Shown here: piece after piece, positions 1 through 11,867 of the stretch
Layout of the letters: each line of letters opens with the position of its first letter
Position numbering within the stretch: the stretch's first letter is position 1
NCBI GenBank assembly: GCA_030267965.1
Contig: BRYA01000107.1
Location: 1-64,000 of the forward strand
Direction: 5' to 3'
Source: Triparma columacea
Taxonomy: Eukaryota > Sar > Bolidophyceae > Parmales > Triparmaceae
Length of the DNA: 64,000 bases
Position numbers and translations under genes: made by a program
The notes under the pieces: model-generated
Seen by the model: only the letters and a program-made list of their open reading frames with translations
The model's database searches: none
Told to the model about the DNA's origin: nothing

Positions 1-81
1 TTTACACCCTTTACACCCTTTACACCCTTTACACCCTTTACACCCTTTACACCCTTTACACCCTTAACACCCTTTACACAC
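1..81. repeat. Telomere-like 9-bp tandem repeat
   Basis: Seven perfect copies of TTTACACCC run from base 1 to 63, followed by a variant (TTAACACCC) and a degenerate copy (TTTACACAC) to about 81. The G-rich complement is GGGTGTAAA. The C-rich strand reads 5'->3' inward from the left edge, which is the orientation expected for a left chromosome end. The unit is not the TTAGGG or TTTAGGG type, so it could be a divergent telomere repeat or a subtelomeric satellite. The sequence shows the array; the telomere role is inference. Confidence 0.6.
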
Positions 82-522
82 TCTTTCTTTACACACACTT
101 TACCCTTACACCAACACACACACACACATACACACCTTCAACCACACTTACAAACACACACACACCATATCACCTTATACCATCATCTCTACTACTCTCC
201 CCCCTCACTTCCTCTCTCTCCTCTACACAACCACACTCATCTATCTTTTATTCATCCCATACACATCAACTACACTTCCATTATACTCACAAAACACTAT
301 AACACTTCCACAATTTTTCAAAACTCCACACACATCTATAACCCTTCCTCAATAATCACAAACCACTTTAACACTCTCACAATACATCAACTACACTTCC
401 TCAATTCCCACAAACCACGTTAAAACTTCCACCCCCACACCAAACAACCCTAACACTTACACTAAAGTCACAACAATAACAAATCAAATCAATTTGTCCT
501 ACAAATGTTGCTGCCTTATTAG
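82..522. other. Subtelomere-like low-complexity stretch, no gene
   Basis: This stretch is strongly strand-biased: rich in C, A and T and poor in G, with CA/CACA runs (about 115-170) and many short CACTT/ACAC motifs. No reading frame with protein-like composition was found. It separates the terminal tandem repeat from the 3' end of the giant minus-strand gene and looks like degenerated subtelomeric repeat sequence. Confidence 0.5.
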
Positions 523-3500
523 TCACTTTCCATCCTCATCATCTACCGGAAAATCACTGCTTACTTTAGCCTTCCCACCTCCAACCTCTACAATATCTCC
601 ACCATCAGCGCCTCCAACACTTGCTCTCCTAATACTCGCTCTCATAGCACCTGCTACACCAACCTCAGCTTCAGCGTCAACACTTGCTCTCCTTACACTC
701 TCTCTCCTTCTAGCATCTCCAGATTCTGAAATGTATTCCACTGGCACTCTAGCTCTCATAGCGTCATCAAACCAATCTGGCTCCTCCTCCTCCCATCTTT
801 TCCAATTTGCCTGTACCCAAGTTTTCACTTCTCCTTCAATCGACTTCCAATGATGCTTTGACCTTTGGAATGTAAAGAAAGCCTTAACAGCATCTGAGCC
901 CTCTCTGAAATTCTTTACTGTTATGTCTTTACCTTTTTGGAAGCTGTAGAAGGTGCCCCGATATTTTTTCTCAATATTAAAGAAAAAAACAGCAAACAAC
1001 AAGACTGTAAATGGTATAACTGATTCTACTACTTTCCACGCCAATTTAAGGCCCTCATCTGCAACATCTCCCCTTTCAGCTACTAATATAGCTATTGGAA
1101 GACTTCCCATTGTCAATACAAACCCAAATATCCAATACATTCCTCCAACCTCATTAGGATGCCTAAATTGTACAATTGATGTAAAGTCATTCACCACTTT
1201 TACCACAACTCTGCTAAAACTGCTACTCAATATTTCTACATTGCCTCCTGCAAGAATCCAATACCAAAAGTCTCCTCTTAATATCTTTACTAACAAGTAC
1301 AGAAGCATATCAGCACCAGCATAGAGAGAGACCCATCTACCACCAAGTAGCCCTAACACAACTATTGTCATGCATCTTATCACAAGCATACCTGCACTAA
1401 AGAGCATCATTGCAACAAATATGATAGATCTTTTGGTGGGATTTGCAGGCACATACCCATAGAAGTCAGGCACTTGTTCTCTCTTCACTGGGTCAGTGTC
1501 AAAGTCATAACTAATAGTTGCTGAGGCATAGCCTGTTGTCAAAGCTGAAACGATAAGTGAGACCCAAGCTGCATCTGCAACGTCTTTTTTACTTGTTGCT
1601 ATAGCCATAAGTTGGATAATCACTCCAGGTATGGCTTCTGCAAACATTTCCACAACTTTCATGATTGTCAACTCAGCCATGGCATCAAGTGCTTGTTCAG
1701 CCTCTTGCTTTTCTCTCTTTGCAACCCTGTAAGCATCAACAGCAGACTTAAATCCAATCAAAATAGGAAACCATTCCTTAAGCACCCTCAACATCCCCAA
1801 CTTTCTATTTTGACCCCAAACAAAAATCATTTGAATCCCAATTGAAACCATCAAACTTGCCAAAGATGCCTTAAAGTACCCATACTTCTTATCACTCCAA
1901 AACATGTACGTCACATACACATCAGTAAGCAAATCAAACATAGATGTAACAGCACCAACAGTAACTCTGAATAAAAGCCCCCAAGGTGCAGTCTTCACAA
2001 CTCCCTTGCCTATCTCCACAAACATGCCCTCCATCCATGGAAATTCCTCAAAGAGCTCCCCAACAGCCCTGTTCTGTAATCTCCACATGTCTACCCCAGC
2101 CTCAATCACCTTCCTGCTCTTCAAACAAGGCATCAAGTTGTTTCCAATCACCCTTGCCTCCTTCTCCTCCACACACTCAAGCTTAGTAGACACTGAGCTG
2201 TTGGAGCTAAACTCACAAAGCCTTGCCCTCGTCAGCAAAGTGACAAACCAAGGGTACTTCTTCACAACCTCTCTCAAGCGACATTATACTTGCAAACCTC
2301 CTCAACATGTCTCTCTCTGTCCTTCCTTGAGTGTGCTCCTCCAAGTTGTCCTCCATCCCAAACCAAATCAGCACCCAAGGCCTCGCCAGCTTGCTTAGAC
2401 ATCTCAATTAGAGTAACAAGGTCAATAAAGTAGCGTTCTACTTCAGCAGCTTCGTCTAGGTGCCTCTCCAGAGTTGATCTTGTTGCCTCAACACTCACAG
2501 AGCTACCAAGCTCTATCTTGGTGACAAATTCTACCTTGGTTGTCTTCTCTCCCCTTTTTGTGAACATTATTGCGACTTCTTCAGATGCCCTTTGTGCAGT
2601 AGATCTCTGAGTGTTGCTCAAAGCATCACTTCTCTCCATATTCTCCAATATTGGCTCCATTCCAATCACAATGATATCTTCATCTACCTTGTGCAGCTTC
2701 ATCAAATTCCAGAACTCCCTATCTCTATGCATTCCTCCATGTTGTGACTCCAACTTCTGCCTTCTCCTCACAACCACTTCCCATGTCCCCTTCTTCTCCT
2801 CAACAACCCTCTCAACGTCTCCTGTTGTTTCTTGTTGGACTCTGCTCTCAAAGTCCCAGAAGTACGCAGCAGCTTCCTCCAAACCAGCTCTAACAGTCAC
2901 TGTTGTCTTCCCCCTTCCCTTTCCCATCTCCTCCACTTTAATAAAGGTATCTGAAAGAGGGAATGCACCTTCAACCTTTTGTTTACCTTCAAGCTCTAGG
3001 AAATTGGCATCAAATGTCTCAGTGGACATCTCTTTGATTTCGCCTATTCCACTTATTATCTGGATCCTTGTTGAATCATCAATGTCTCTGCTTCTGTCAA
3101 ACAACTTCCTCAGGTCTGAGGCTTGTGCAAGAAACCTTGGTGCAAGCTTGTTCACAATGGAAGAGAAGAAGACACCACCAAGGTCTACCTTTGTTGTGAA
3201 AGTCACTGCTGTTTGTGGCACACCTCCAATAGGGTCAAGTGGCTCAAACACCCATACTGTGTGAATCTTTACTAAAACATTCCCAGTCTTCACTGGAAAG
3301 TCTACCTGAAGTTCGTCTGTGTCTGCAACATCTATGATAACTTTGCCGTCGTCTTGTTTGAACCAGGTAACTTTACTCCGACCATCACGTGGAGCGAAAC
3401 CAGAAATACTGAGTTCCCTTGTTGTTGCATAGTAGATGGTGTGGGGATTTACTTTGATGACTTTCAAGAAGGTGATTCCATCAACTTCTTTTGCGTTCCT

Positions 3501-5880
3501 AGTAAAATACCTGTTGCCCAACTTGGTATATTCGTATGCTGCACACTCCTCAACACTAGCATCTACCACAGTAGCGGCAAAACCAGTCCCACTGCTTGCA
3601 CCATCAACATGAACTAGCTTCATCTTGACCCTCTCATCAGGACTCTTCAAATCATCAAAGTTCTCATCGTTCTTGCACTTCTCATAAAACTCCTTCCCCT
3701 TCCTGATTGCCGCTTTCTCCTTTTCAGTATAATCTTGGTGTTCTTTCTTGATGATTTTGGCAAGAGAGGCCAGTGCAGCTTTATCAACCTCTTCATCTTT
3801 CTGGAAGCACTCTAAAATACTTGAAATGATAGAAAGTGCATGGGGTAGCTTATGGTTCATGACCTTGACTGGAATTAGCCCGCCTGCATCAAGATATTGC
3901 TCTAGTTGGATTTTGCACTGCTTTGTCTTGCTGCTGCTTATGATGTTTGTGGCTGAGAAAATTGCATTGGAGGTCCCTTTGACTATTTTGCCTAGACGTC
4001 CTCCATAGTCAATATTATCTGAAAGTGTCCAGGCTGCAACTCTCGTGCTTCCATCCTCATGTCTCATCCAAATTTGTTTGAAGACAAACTCTCTGCTGTG
4101 CAGCAAGAAAGGCATCTTCTTAATTGTTGCATAGAGCTTCTCATTTGACCTCAATTCCTTGTGGCTGACCTCGAGCCTTGCAGGGTTCCCCTCCTCTCTA
4201 TCTGCTGCCGTCCTCTCCCTACTGCAGTACTCAAAGTACCAAGCAGCTGCCTCCTCTGCTGTACAGTCTACAGTTGATTCTGCGCGTCCCAAAGCTATAC
4301 TCCGCTCTCCATTCTTCTGCGCCTGGTGCTTTATCTTCATCTCCACTCCCTCATAAGGTGACTCAAGAGGCCCCCATCCTCCTTCCTCCTCCCCACCAAA
4401 GAGCTCCTCCAACTCCCCAAACACCTTCTTCTGGTCCTCCTCCAACTCAATGCCCTCCCTCATCCTCTCCACCAAGGCCCCCCTGACCTCAGCATCAACC
4501 TCCTTCCCATTCCTCCTGAACTTCTCTTGCAGCCTGTTGGCCTCAACAAGCTGACTCTTTGCAAGGTAGTCAATTGCTTTGTCCATCAGCGTCTTATGAA
4601 TGCCACTAAATTTCAGATCAACTGTTTGAATGCGTGTCACTCTACAGACATTTGGGGCAATCTCATTGAAGAAGTAGACACCTGTAGTCTCTGCTAGCAC
4701 AAATCCTTCCTTACTGAGGTCCTTGAAGCCTCCTCCAGGGTACTGTGTCAGTGGCACAAATGCTGACATGTATGAAGTCCGGCCATTCTCAAGTTTGACT
4801 TCCTTCCACACTAACCACATCTCAAAGAGTCGATTGGTGGCGGCCGGGACCTTCATGCCCAAATGATAGTGCATGCTTCTAGTTCCGTCAACATCATTCC
4901 TGATAACCCTTGGTAAGTTCCCATTATTTTTTAATTGCTCCTCTGAATACTCAAATGCGTCAAGCAGAAATTCCTCTGCCAACATACCCTTTGCTGACTT
5001 GTCCACCGTGACCCCAAAGGCTGCCCACACATTGTCCCTCTCTCTCCACAGGAACTTGTCGATGTCCTCCTTCAGTGTCCCCTTGACTCTCTTCCCCTTT
5101 GTATGAAGTTCCTTCTCTAGATTCCCAACCCTCTCCAACATTGTCTCCTCCTCTCTTGTCAGAGGCGGTGCCCTTGGCATGACCTCCTCCACAAAGTGCT
5201 TCTTCCTCCTCTCATCAAGAAGGCCAGTCTTTTGGAAGTGTTTCTCAATCTCACCAATAATGCACTTGAAGGCCTTGACAATTTCTCTTCTTTTTTCTAT
5301 GCTGCTAGATTTCACGGTAGAATTTTTCTTTGGAAGGTTGCTTTTCGTCTTACTAGCTATTGCAGTCACAGACTGAGCTACATTGATCTTGCTTTCAGGT
5401 GCTCCTAATTCTTTTTTCTCTTCGAGCAATACTGTAATATTTCCTGCAAAGGTCAGAGCTGTTTGCCCAAGTTCGAAATCAGCTAATCTGATGTGACCTT
5501 CCACCATTCCTCTTGGGTTGTTTGAGTTGCCTGCTACACTTTCTGCTAGATCTACATCTTTGACTTGCCCAATTTGGATGGTATATTTTGAGTCGTTTGT
5601 CTTTTTGGTCACCATCATGTTCATGAGGAATTCAGCTGAGATTTTCCGTCCCTGTTTTTGCTTCCATAGCACAATCCTTTCGCCTTTTTTGCTTGTTTGA
5701 ATGGTTTGCCTCGTGAAGTCTCCCTCCTTGATGTCACTAAGTAAAAAGTCCAGGACTTCTTCTGGATTATGGTGCAAAACTAAACCTAGTTCGGTTTTCA
5801 AGTCATGGTTGTCCTGAGAGTAGTGAAATAGACCTTCCACTGCACCTCTTTCCTCCAACTTTGCAATAAATCTTGTAGTG
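523..5880 (-). repeat. Intragenic duplication, copy 2 (C-terminal unit)
   Basis: This half of the giant gene aligns with the half about 5.4 kb upstream in the gene. Near-identical nucleotide blocks sit 5,400 bp apart, for example 3121-3180 against 8521-8580 and 4380-4500 against 9780-9900. The membrane parts match at an offset of about 5,400-5,430. Conservation is highest in the fourth START-like module and in the linker ending the second. Boundaries are approximate. Confidence 0.85.
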
Positions 5881-8800
5881 GATTCCTTGATCTCCTTCTT
5901 GTTGTATCTTCTTTTGCGGACAGCAGCCATTAGCTTTGCTATCTCTTTTTGTCTGAGGTAAGTGTCAGCGATGTTTTCTTTTGGCTTTCTGGTGGTGAGA
6001 TTCTCTAAACTTGTTTCGTCTGAAGGGAATTGATCTGGAATGTCTTGCTCCGGGCGTACAGGTTTCACCCTCTTTTTATTTGCACTGGTGTTTACAACTA
6101 ACCCTCTTCTCTCTTTCTCTTGCTGCCTAGCTGTGGCAGTAGGGATATATTCTAATGGTATCCTTGCTCTCATTGCCTCATCTAGCCAATTTGGCTCTTC
6201 TTCTTGCCACCTCTCCCAGTTGGTCTCAACCCAGCCTCGCACTTCCTCTTCTATTGACTTCCAGTGGTGTTTTGAGTACTTGAATGAGTACTTTGCTTTA
6301 ACAGCTTCATCCTTCCCTTCTCTAAAGTTTTTGACTGTCAAGTCCTTTCCTCTCTGTAAACTGAAGAAGGTGCTCCAATATTGCCTCTCAATGTTGAAGA
6401 AGAAGACAACGAAGGAAATGACAGTAAAAGGTATAAAATACCACAACACTGTCCACCCTATCTCTACCCCTCTCTTTGCATCTTCTAGATGCTCAGCTGC
6501 CATTATTGCTAATGGAAGACTTCCTAATGTCATAACCAAGCCAAAAGCCCAGTTAGCCCCTCCAACCTCATTTGGGTGTCTAAATTGAACAATTGAGGTA
6601 AAATCTGTCACAATCTTTACCAAAACTCTTGCAAAAGAGCTTAACAAAACTTCAACATAACCTCCTGCTGGTATCCAATACCAAAAGTCGCCTCTCAAAG
6701 TCTTTACAGCTAAGTAAAGACCAAGGTCTGCCCCAATGTAGGCAAAGGCCCACCTCTTCCCCGAAAGGCCCAACAGTACAATTGTTGTACACCTGATCAA
6801 CAGCATCCCTGATGACACTAAAAGCATTGATGCAAACACTATTGTCCTCTTGCTGGCCAGTGCAGGCACATAGCCGTAGAAGTCTGGTGTTGTTTGTCGC
6901 TTTTCTGGGTTTGTGTCCCAGTCATAACTGATTGTAGCTGAATTGAACCCTGTAGATAGTATTGATACAGTGAGTGAAAGCCATGCTGAATTAGCAATGT
7001 CTTTCTCCTGCTTTGTTGTTGCAATGGCCATTAGTTGAATAATCACTGCAGGGATTGCTTCTGCAAACATTTCGATGCCCTTCATGTACGTCATTTCTAC
7101 CATTGGATCAACGGCATGCCCAGCCTCTTGCTTCTCTCCTGTGGCAACTCTAAATGCGTCCAACGCTGGTTTGAAACCAATCAACACCGGAAACCATTCC
7201 ATCAGCACTCTCTTCATTCCCAACTTTTTGTTATTCCCCCAAACAAAAAGAAGCTGCATTCCCATTGACGCTGCCAAACTTGCCAATGAAGCATGAAAGT
7301 ACCCTTGTTTTTCATCATCTCTCGAAAACATGAGTGTAACATAGATGTCAGTCAGCAAGTCTACCATGCTTGTGGCAGCCCCAACCATCACCCTAGCCTT
7401 GACACCCCACCTTACTTCCCCCACCAGCGTGTATCCTATTGACTCCAGCAGTGGCCTCAGCCAAACATACTCCTTCATTAGCTGCCTTAATGAAGGGTAC
7501 TGATGCGCCCACTCATCCACCCCATGAGTTGCAGTTAGAGTAGTTGCTAACGTTATGGCCAAACTTGAACCAATATCCCTTCCCTCCTTTTTCTCCAAGC
7601 ATTCAGCCTTTCCTCCCACCTTCACCATTGGGCGTAGCTTGTTCATAACTACAGCACACAAAAGTGGATCAAAGAAACTGTACTTCTCAACAAGCTCCCT
7701 TAGTGCATTGTTTGCATTAATGAAATCTTTCACAGCTTTTGCTTTTGTCTCTCCCTTCTCCCTCTCCTTCACCCTCATCATCAGCTCCTCTGCCGCTACC
7801 TTGCTGTCTTCTTCTGTCATCTCTGAAGAGCTCTGAAGATTATTGAAGGAGAAAGATGCTTCAGTGGCTTGAGCTAGATGCTTCTTCAACACTTCAGTGG
7901 TTGCACCCTTGCTCACATTTCCTCCCAGAGACAAATTTGTCACTAATTCTACCTTTGTGTCTTTCTCTCCAACCTCTGTGAACCTCACAGTAGTAGACTC
8001 AGTCGCATTGGTAGTTGATTTTAATGATGAACGTTTTCTTGAGCTTCTTCTTTGCACCTCTTCCTCTCCCTCTTTAGGCTCAACTGTCATAATAAGAATG
8101 CCATCATCGACCCTCACTAGCTTCATCTTGGACAAGAACTCCCGGGTATGGTGAATTCCCCCATGCTTACTTTCTAACTTTTCAAGTCTCTTCACAACCA
8201 TCTCAAATCCTTCTTTCCTTAAAATCTCGACGATCCTTCGCTTTTCTACCCAAAAACCGCTGGTGACATCCCAGAAGAAAGCTGCTGTTTCCTCAAGACC
8301 TGCTCTCACAGTTACAACACTTTTTCCCCACCCCTTTCCCCCTTCAGCTTTCACCCAAGTGTTTTTCCCCTTTATCTTCTTAGCTCCCTTGACCTCCTCA
8401 AGCCTTTTCGCAACAGACTCGCTTCCAATGGTAGCAAGTTCATTCATCTTTTCAACTAGCTTTTTCCTGCTTACTTTGTCGATTTCCTTACTCTTGTCAA
8501 ACTTCTTTCTCAAGTCTGAGACTTGTGCAAGAAACCTTGGTGCAAGCTTGTTCACAATGGAGGAGAAGAAAATACCACCAAGGTCTGTCTTCGTTGTGAA
8601 AGTCACTGCTGTTTGTGGCACATCTCCAATAGGGACAAGTGGCTCAAATACCCATACTGTGTGAATCTTCACTAAAACATTCCTAGCCTTTACTGGAAAG
8701 TCTACCTGAAGTTCATCTGTGTCTGCAACATCAATGATAACTTTCCCATCCTGTTGCTTGAACCAGGTAATTTTACTCCTCCCATCACGAGGAGCAAATC

Positions 8801-11800
8801 CAGGGAGACCAAGTTCCCTTGTTGTGATGTAATAGAAGGTGTGGTCATTAACAGTTTTGACGTTATACTCAGTGATCCCTCGCTCCTTTGAAGTTTTACG
8901 GAATTCTCTTGAACCAAAATAAAACTCATCGGCAGCACACTCCTCCACACTAGCATCTACCACAGTAGTGGCAAAACCAGTCCCACTGCTTGCCCCATCA
9001 ACATGAACTAGCTTCATTTTGACCCTCTCATCAGGACTCTTCAGATCATCAAAGTTCTCGTCCTCCTTGCACTTCTCAAAGAATTCCTTCCCCTTCCTGA
9101 TTGCCGCTTTCTCCTCATCAGTATAGTCTTGATGTTTGTTCTTGATGATGTTGGCAAGAGAGGCCAGTGCAGCTTTATCAACCTCTTCATCACGCTTGAA
9201 GGAATCCCTGAGCACTGCTATTGTACTTAGTACTCGTGGAGTAGATCTGTCGACAATTTTGACTGGAATATGCCCCCCTGTGTCCATAAATTGGGTCAAT
9301 GTAAGTTTACACTGGAGAACACCATTATGGTCCTCAATATTCTTGGCATTGAGAATGCCACTTGTTGTAGCTTTCACAAGCTTTCCTAGATTTCCCCCAT
9401 AGTCTACCTGCTCTTTAGCTGGGACAAACGCTATAGACATGATGCCATCTTGGTGTCCTTTTTGCCACACATACCTCATCACAAATTCTCTTTTGTGAAA
9501 AGGGAAGGGAAGTTTCCTTACTGTTACAAACACCTTCTCATTAACACTTCCTTCGTCACTCTTCAGCATCTCCAGCCTTGCAGGGTTCCCTTCCTCTCTA
9601 TCCACTGCCATCCTCTCCCTGCTGCAGTACTCAAAGAACCAAGCGGCTGCTTCCTCGGCTGAGCAGTCGGTGATGCACTCAGCTCTACCAAAAGTGAGTG
9701 TCTTTTTTCCTTTCTCCTGCTGCTTGTACTTGATCTCCATCTTTACTCCCTCATGAGGTGACTCAAGAGGCTTCCACCCTCCTTCCTCCTCCCCACCAAA
9801 GAGCTCCTCCAAGTCCCCAAACACCTTATTCTGGTCCTCCTCCGACTCAACACCCTCCCTCATTCTCTCCACCAAGGCCCCCCTGACTTCGGCATCAACC
9901 TCCTTCCCGTTCCTCTTGAACTTCTCCTGTGCCTCGTTGGCCCAATGCATTTGTTTCTTTGCGAAAGACTTGAGGATAGTCATAGGAAGGGAACTGTTGA
10001 GGTCAGCGTGCTGCACGCGTAGGACTGAGCAGACTCGTGGGGCAATTTCTGTAATAACGTAAACACCATTTGAAGTGCCCTGCTCGTACTTGCCTGGGAA
10101 ATATACTTTTCTCTTCAGCCCTTTGTATTCACTTAAGGGGGCAAAAGCAAAAACAAAAGACACTCTTCCATTCCGATTAATGACCCTCTTCCAGCACCGC
10201 CATCCCTCAAAGAGTCTTGGTGCCAGTGGAGTTGGCAGCTTCTTCCCTACTGAGTACTGCTGGCTCCTTGTTCCGTCAATTTCCCAAAGCTTTCTTGGTA
10301 TGTTGCCGTTTTTCTTCTTGTGAGCAGCAGCCTCCTCGGAAGTGTTAATGACTGCCACTTCAGCCAAGAGGGATGACGCCGAAGTGTCAAGGACACAGAA
10401 TGAAACCGCAAATACTTTGCTTGTTTCCTCCTCCACATAAAGAAATTTGTCCACGCCTTCCTTTAAGGAACTGTACCTCCTCGCGTCAGAAGTAGTGCTC
10501 ACAAGTGCCACTCTTCCATTGATCATGCTATCCTCCTCTACTGTTAGTGGAGGCAAACTAGGCATAACCTCCTCCACAAAGTGCCTTTTCCTTCTCTCAT
10601 CAATAACGCCGGGCTTGTGGAAGTTTTTCTCGATCTCGCCAATTATACCCTTGAGGGAGGAATAAAGGAAATTTATGTCTAATTTCTTTCCAGCAGAGAA
10701 GGTCGTCTCTTCTGCTCGAAACTTTCCAGTAAGGACAAGCCTGGTCTGCCCATACTGAGCTGCTTCAAGATGCAGCTTTCCTTCGAGTCCAGCCCTCCTG
10801 CTGGCCTTCTTCTGAATTTGGTCTTGGTCCGTAAGTTTCTTCATAGCCACACTGGTTAAATCCTTGTCCCTGACGGACGTCAATGTGATGGTGTGGGCCT
10901 GATTGTAAAGGTCATGGCTTGTTTCTAATGTGAGGACATATTCCACTACCTTGTCCCCCGTGAGGTAGTGTCGCCAAAACGCTAGCCTCGTGCCCCCCTC
11001 CTCCTCTAGGGGGTCTAGGATGTGCCTGCGCCACACTCCATCTGCACACTCTTCAAGAAGGAAATTCAGCACCTTGTCAGGTAAATCGTGGATGAATATG
11101 CCCTGCTTCAATTCCTTGACAATGTCGTCCTTGGAAAGGTCGAGCTGCCCTTCCACTGCGCCTCTAAAAACTAAAGCATCGTAGATCTCATTGTGGATGA
11201 GCGCGTACTGCTCCTCATTGTCTGGGCCACATTGAGATGGAAGATGGTCGCTTGCAGAAGAAGGAGGATCACTTAGGAAAGAAGGAGCGCTTGCCGCAAG
11301 CGCAAGTGTAGGTGCAGGCGCATGCGTAGGCGCAAGTGTAGGTGCAGGCGCAGGCGCAGGCGCAGGCGCAAGCGTAGGCGCAGGCGCAGGCGCAAGCATA
11401 GGCGCAAGCGCAAGCGTAGGCGCAGGCGCAAGCGCAAGCGTAGGCGCAGGCGCAAGCGCAAGCGTAGGCGCAGGCGCAAGCGCAAGCGTAGGCGCAGGCG
11501 CAAGCGCAAGCGTAGGCGCAGGCGCAAGCGCAAGCGTAGGCGCAGGCGCAAGCGCAAGTGTAGGTGCAGGCGCAAGTGAAGGCGCAGGTGCAAGCGTAGG
11601 CGCAGGCGCAAGTGTAGGCGCAGGAGTAGGCGCAGGCACAGGAGGCGCAGGCACAGGAGTAGGCGCAGGCGCAAGCGTAGGTGCAGGAGTAGGCGTAGGT
11701 GCAGGAGTAGGCGCAGGCACAAGCGCAGGAGTAGGAGTAGGCGCAGGCGCAAGCGTAGGCGCAGGAGTAGGTGACGCAGGAGTAGGCACAGGATCACCAC

Positions 11801-11867
11801 TTGCAGGAGATGGTGGTCTCATGTCCATTTTGTCGAAGTAGGTCTGCGGACGGGATTGAAGGGGCAC
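523..11867 (-). CDS. Giant START-repeat membrane protein, split by a frameshift
   Basis: Two abutting minus-strand reading frames (11867-2274, 3,197 aa; 2277-523, about 584 codons) read as one gene of about 3,780 codons. The N-terminus (aa about 15-200) is an Ala/Pro-rich repeat. Two copies of one unit follow. Each has about five START/SRPBCC-like modules (copy 1 near aa 236, 469, 693, 941, 1170; copy 2 near 2006, 2269, 2499, 2742, 2972) joined by charged helical linkers, then a multi-pass membrane domain (copy 1 about 1390-1900). The membrane domain has conserved DLLTDIYVT, AEAIP and FRHPNEVGG motifs. Copy 2 breaks at the stop after KYNVA; the next frame resumes with LREVVKKYP, exactly where copy 1 reads NNALRELVEKY. 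One missing T explains this. The second frame begins at TTG, not ATG, so it is not a separate gene. No introns are needed. START modules usually bind lipids, so a membrane lipid-handling role is an inference. The break could be a sequencing error or a real mutation. Confidence 0.75.
2270..2286 (-). other. Frameshift junction in the giant gene
   Basis: On the minus strand the first frame ends AAT GTC GCT TGA. Reading one extra T (GCT TTG AGA GAG) continues directly into the downstream frame with homology to the other copy of the duplicated unit. There is no convincing donor/acceptor pair here, and the downstream frame has a stop (TAA) just upstream, so a single-base deletion is the simplest explanation. 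Confidence 0.75.
6090..11180 (-). repeat. Intragenic duplication, copy 1 (N-terminal unit)
   Basis: This is the intact copy of the 5.4-kb coding unit: five START-like modules followed by the membrane domain. It includes a module 5-to-membrane linker and a segment near 7480-7600 whose counterpart in copy 2 is divergent and shorter. Patches of very high nucleotide identity within otherwise diverged sequence suggest an old duplication with later gene conversion. Confidence 0.8.
11300..11790 (-). repeat. Ala/Pro-coding minisatellite
   Basis: A GC-rich tandem array at the 5' end of the giant gene is built from 6-bp subunits (GGCGCA, AGCGCA, AGCGTA and variants). About six near-identical 24-bp units between roughly 11400 and 11565 encode TLALAPAP. 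Flanking units encode APTPAPT-type repeats. Because the period is a multiple of three, several frames on both strands stay open (poly Arg/Leu and poly Arg/Lys), and those are artefacts. The array length is likely to vary between alleles. Confidence 0.85.

Noticed and set aside
523..2277. A separate 584-aa gene
   Set aside because: It starts with TTG, has no ATG near its beginning, and continues the giant protein after a one-base shift.
11273..11800. Open frames of poly Arg/Leu and poly Arg/Lys on both strands
   Set aside because: They are shadows of the 6-bp-based Ala/Pro minisatellite, whose period leaves several frames open.
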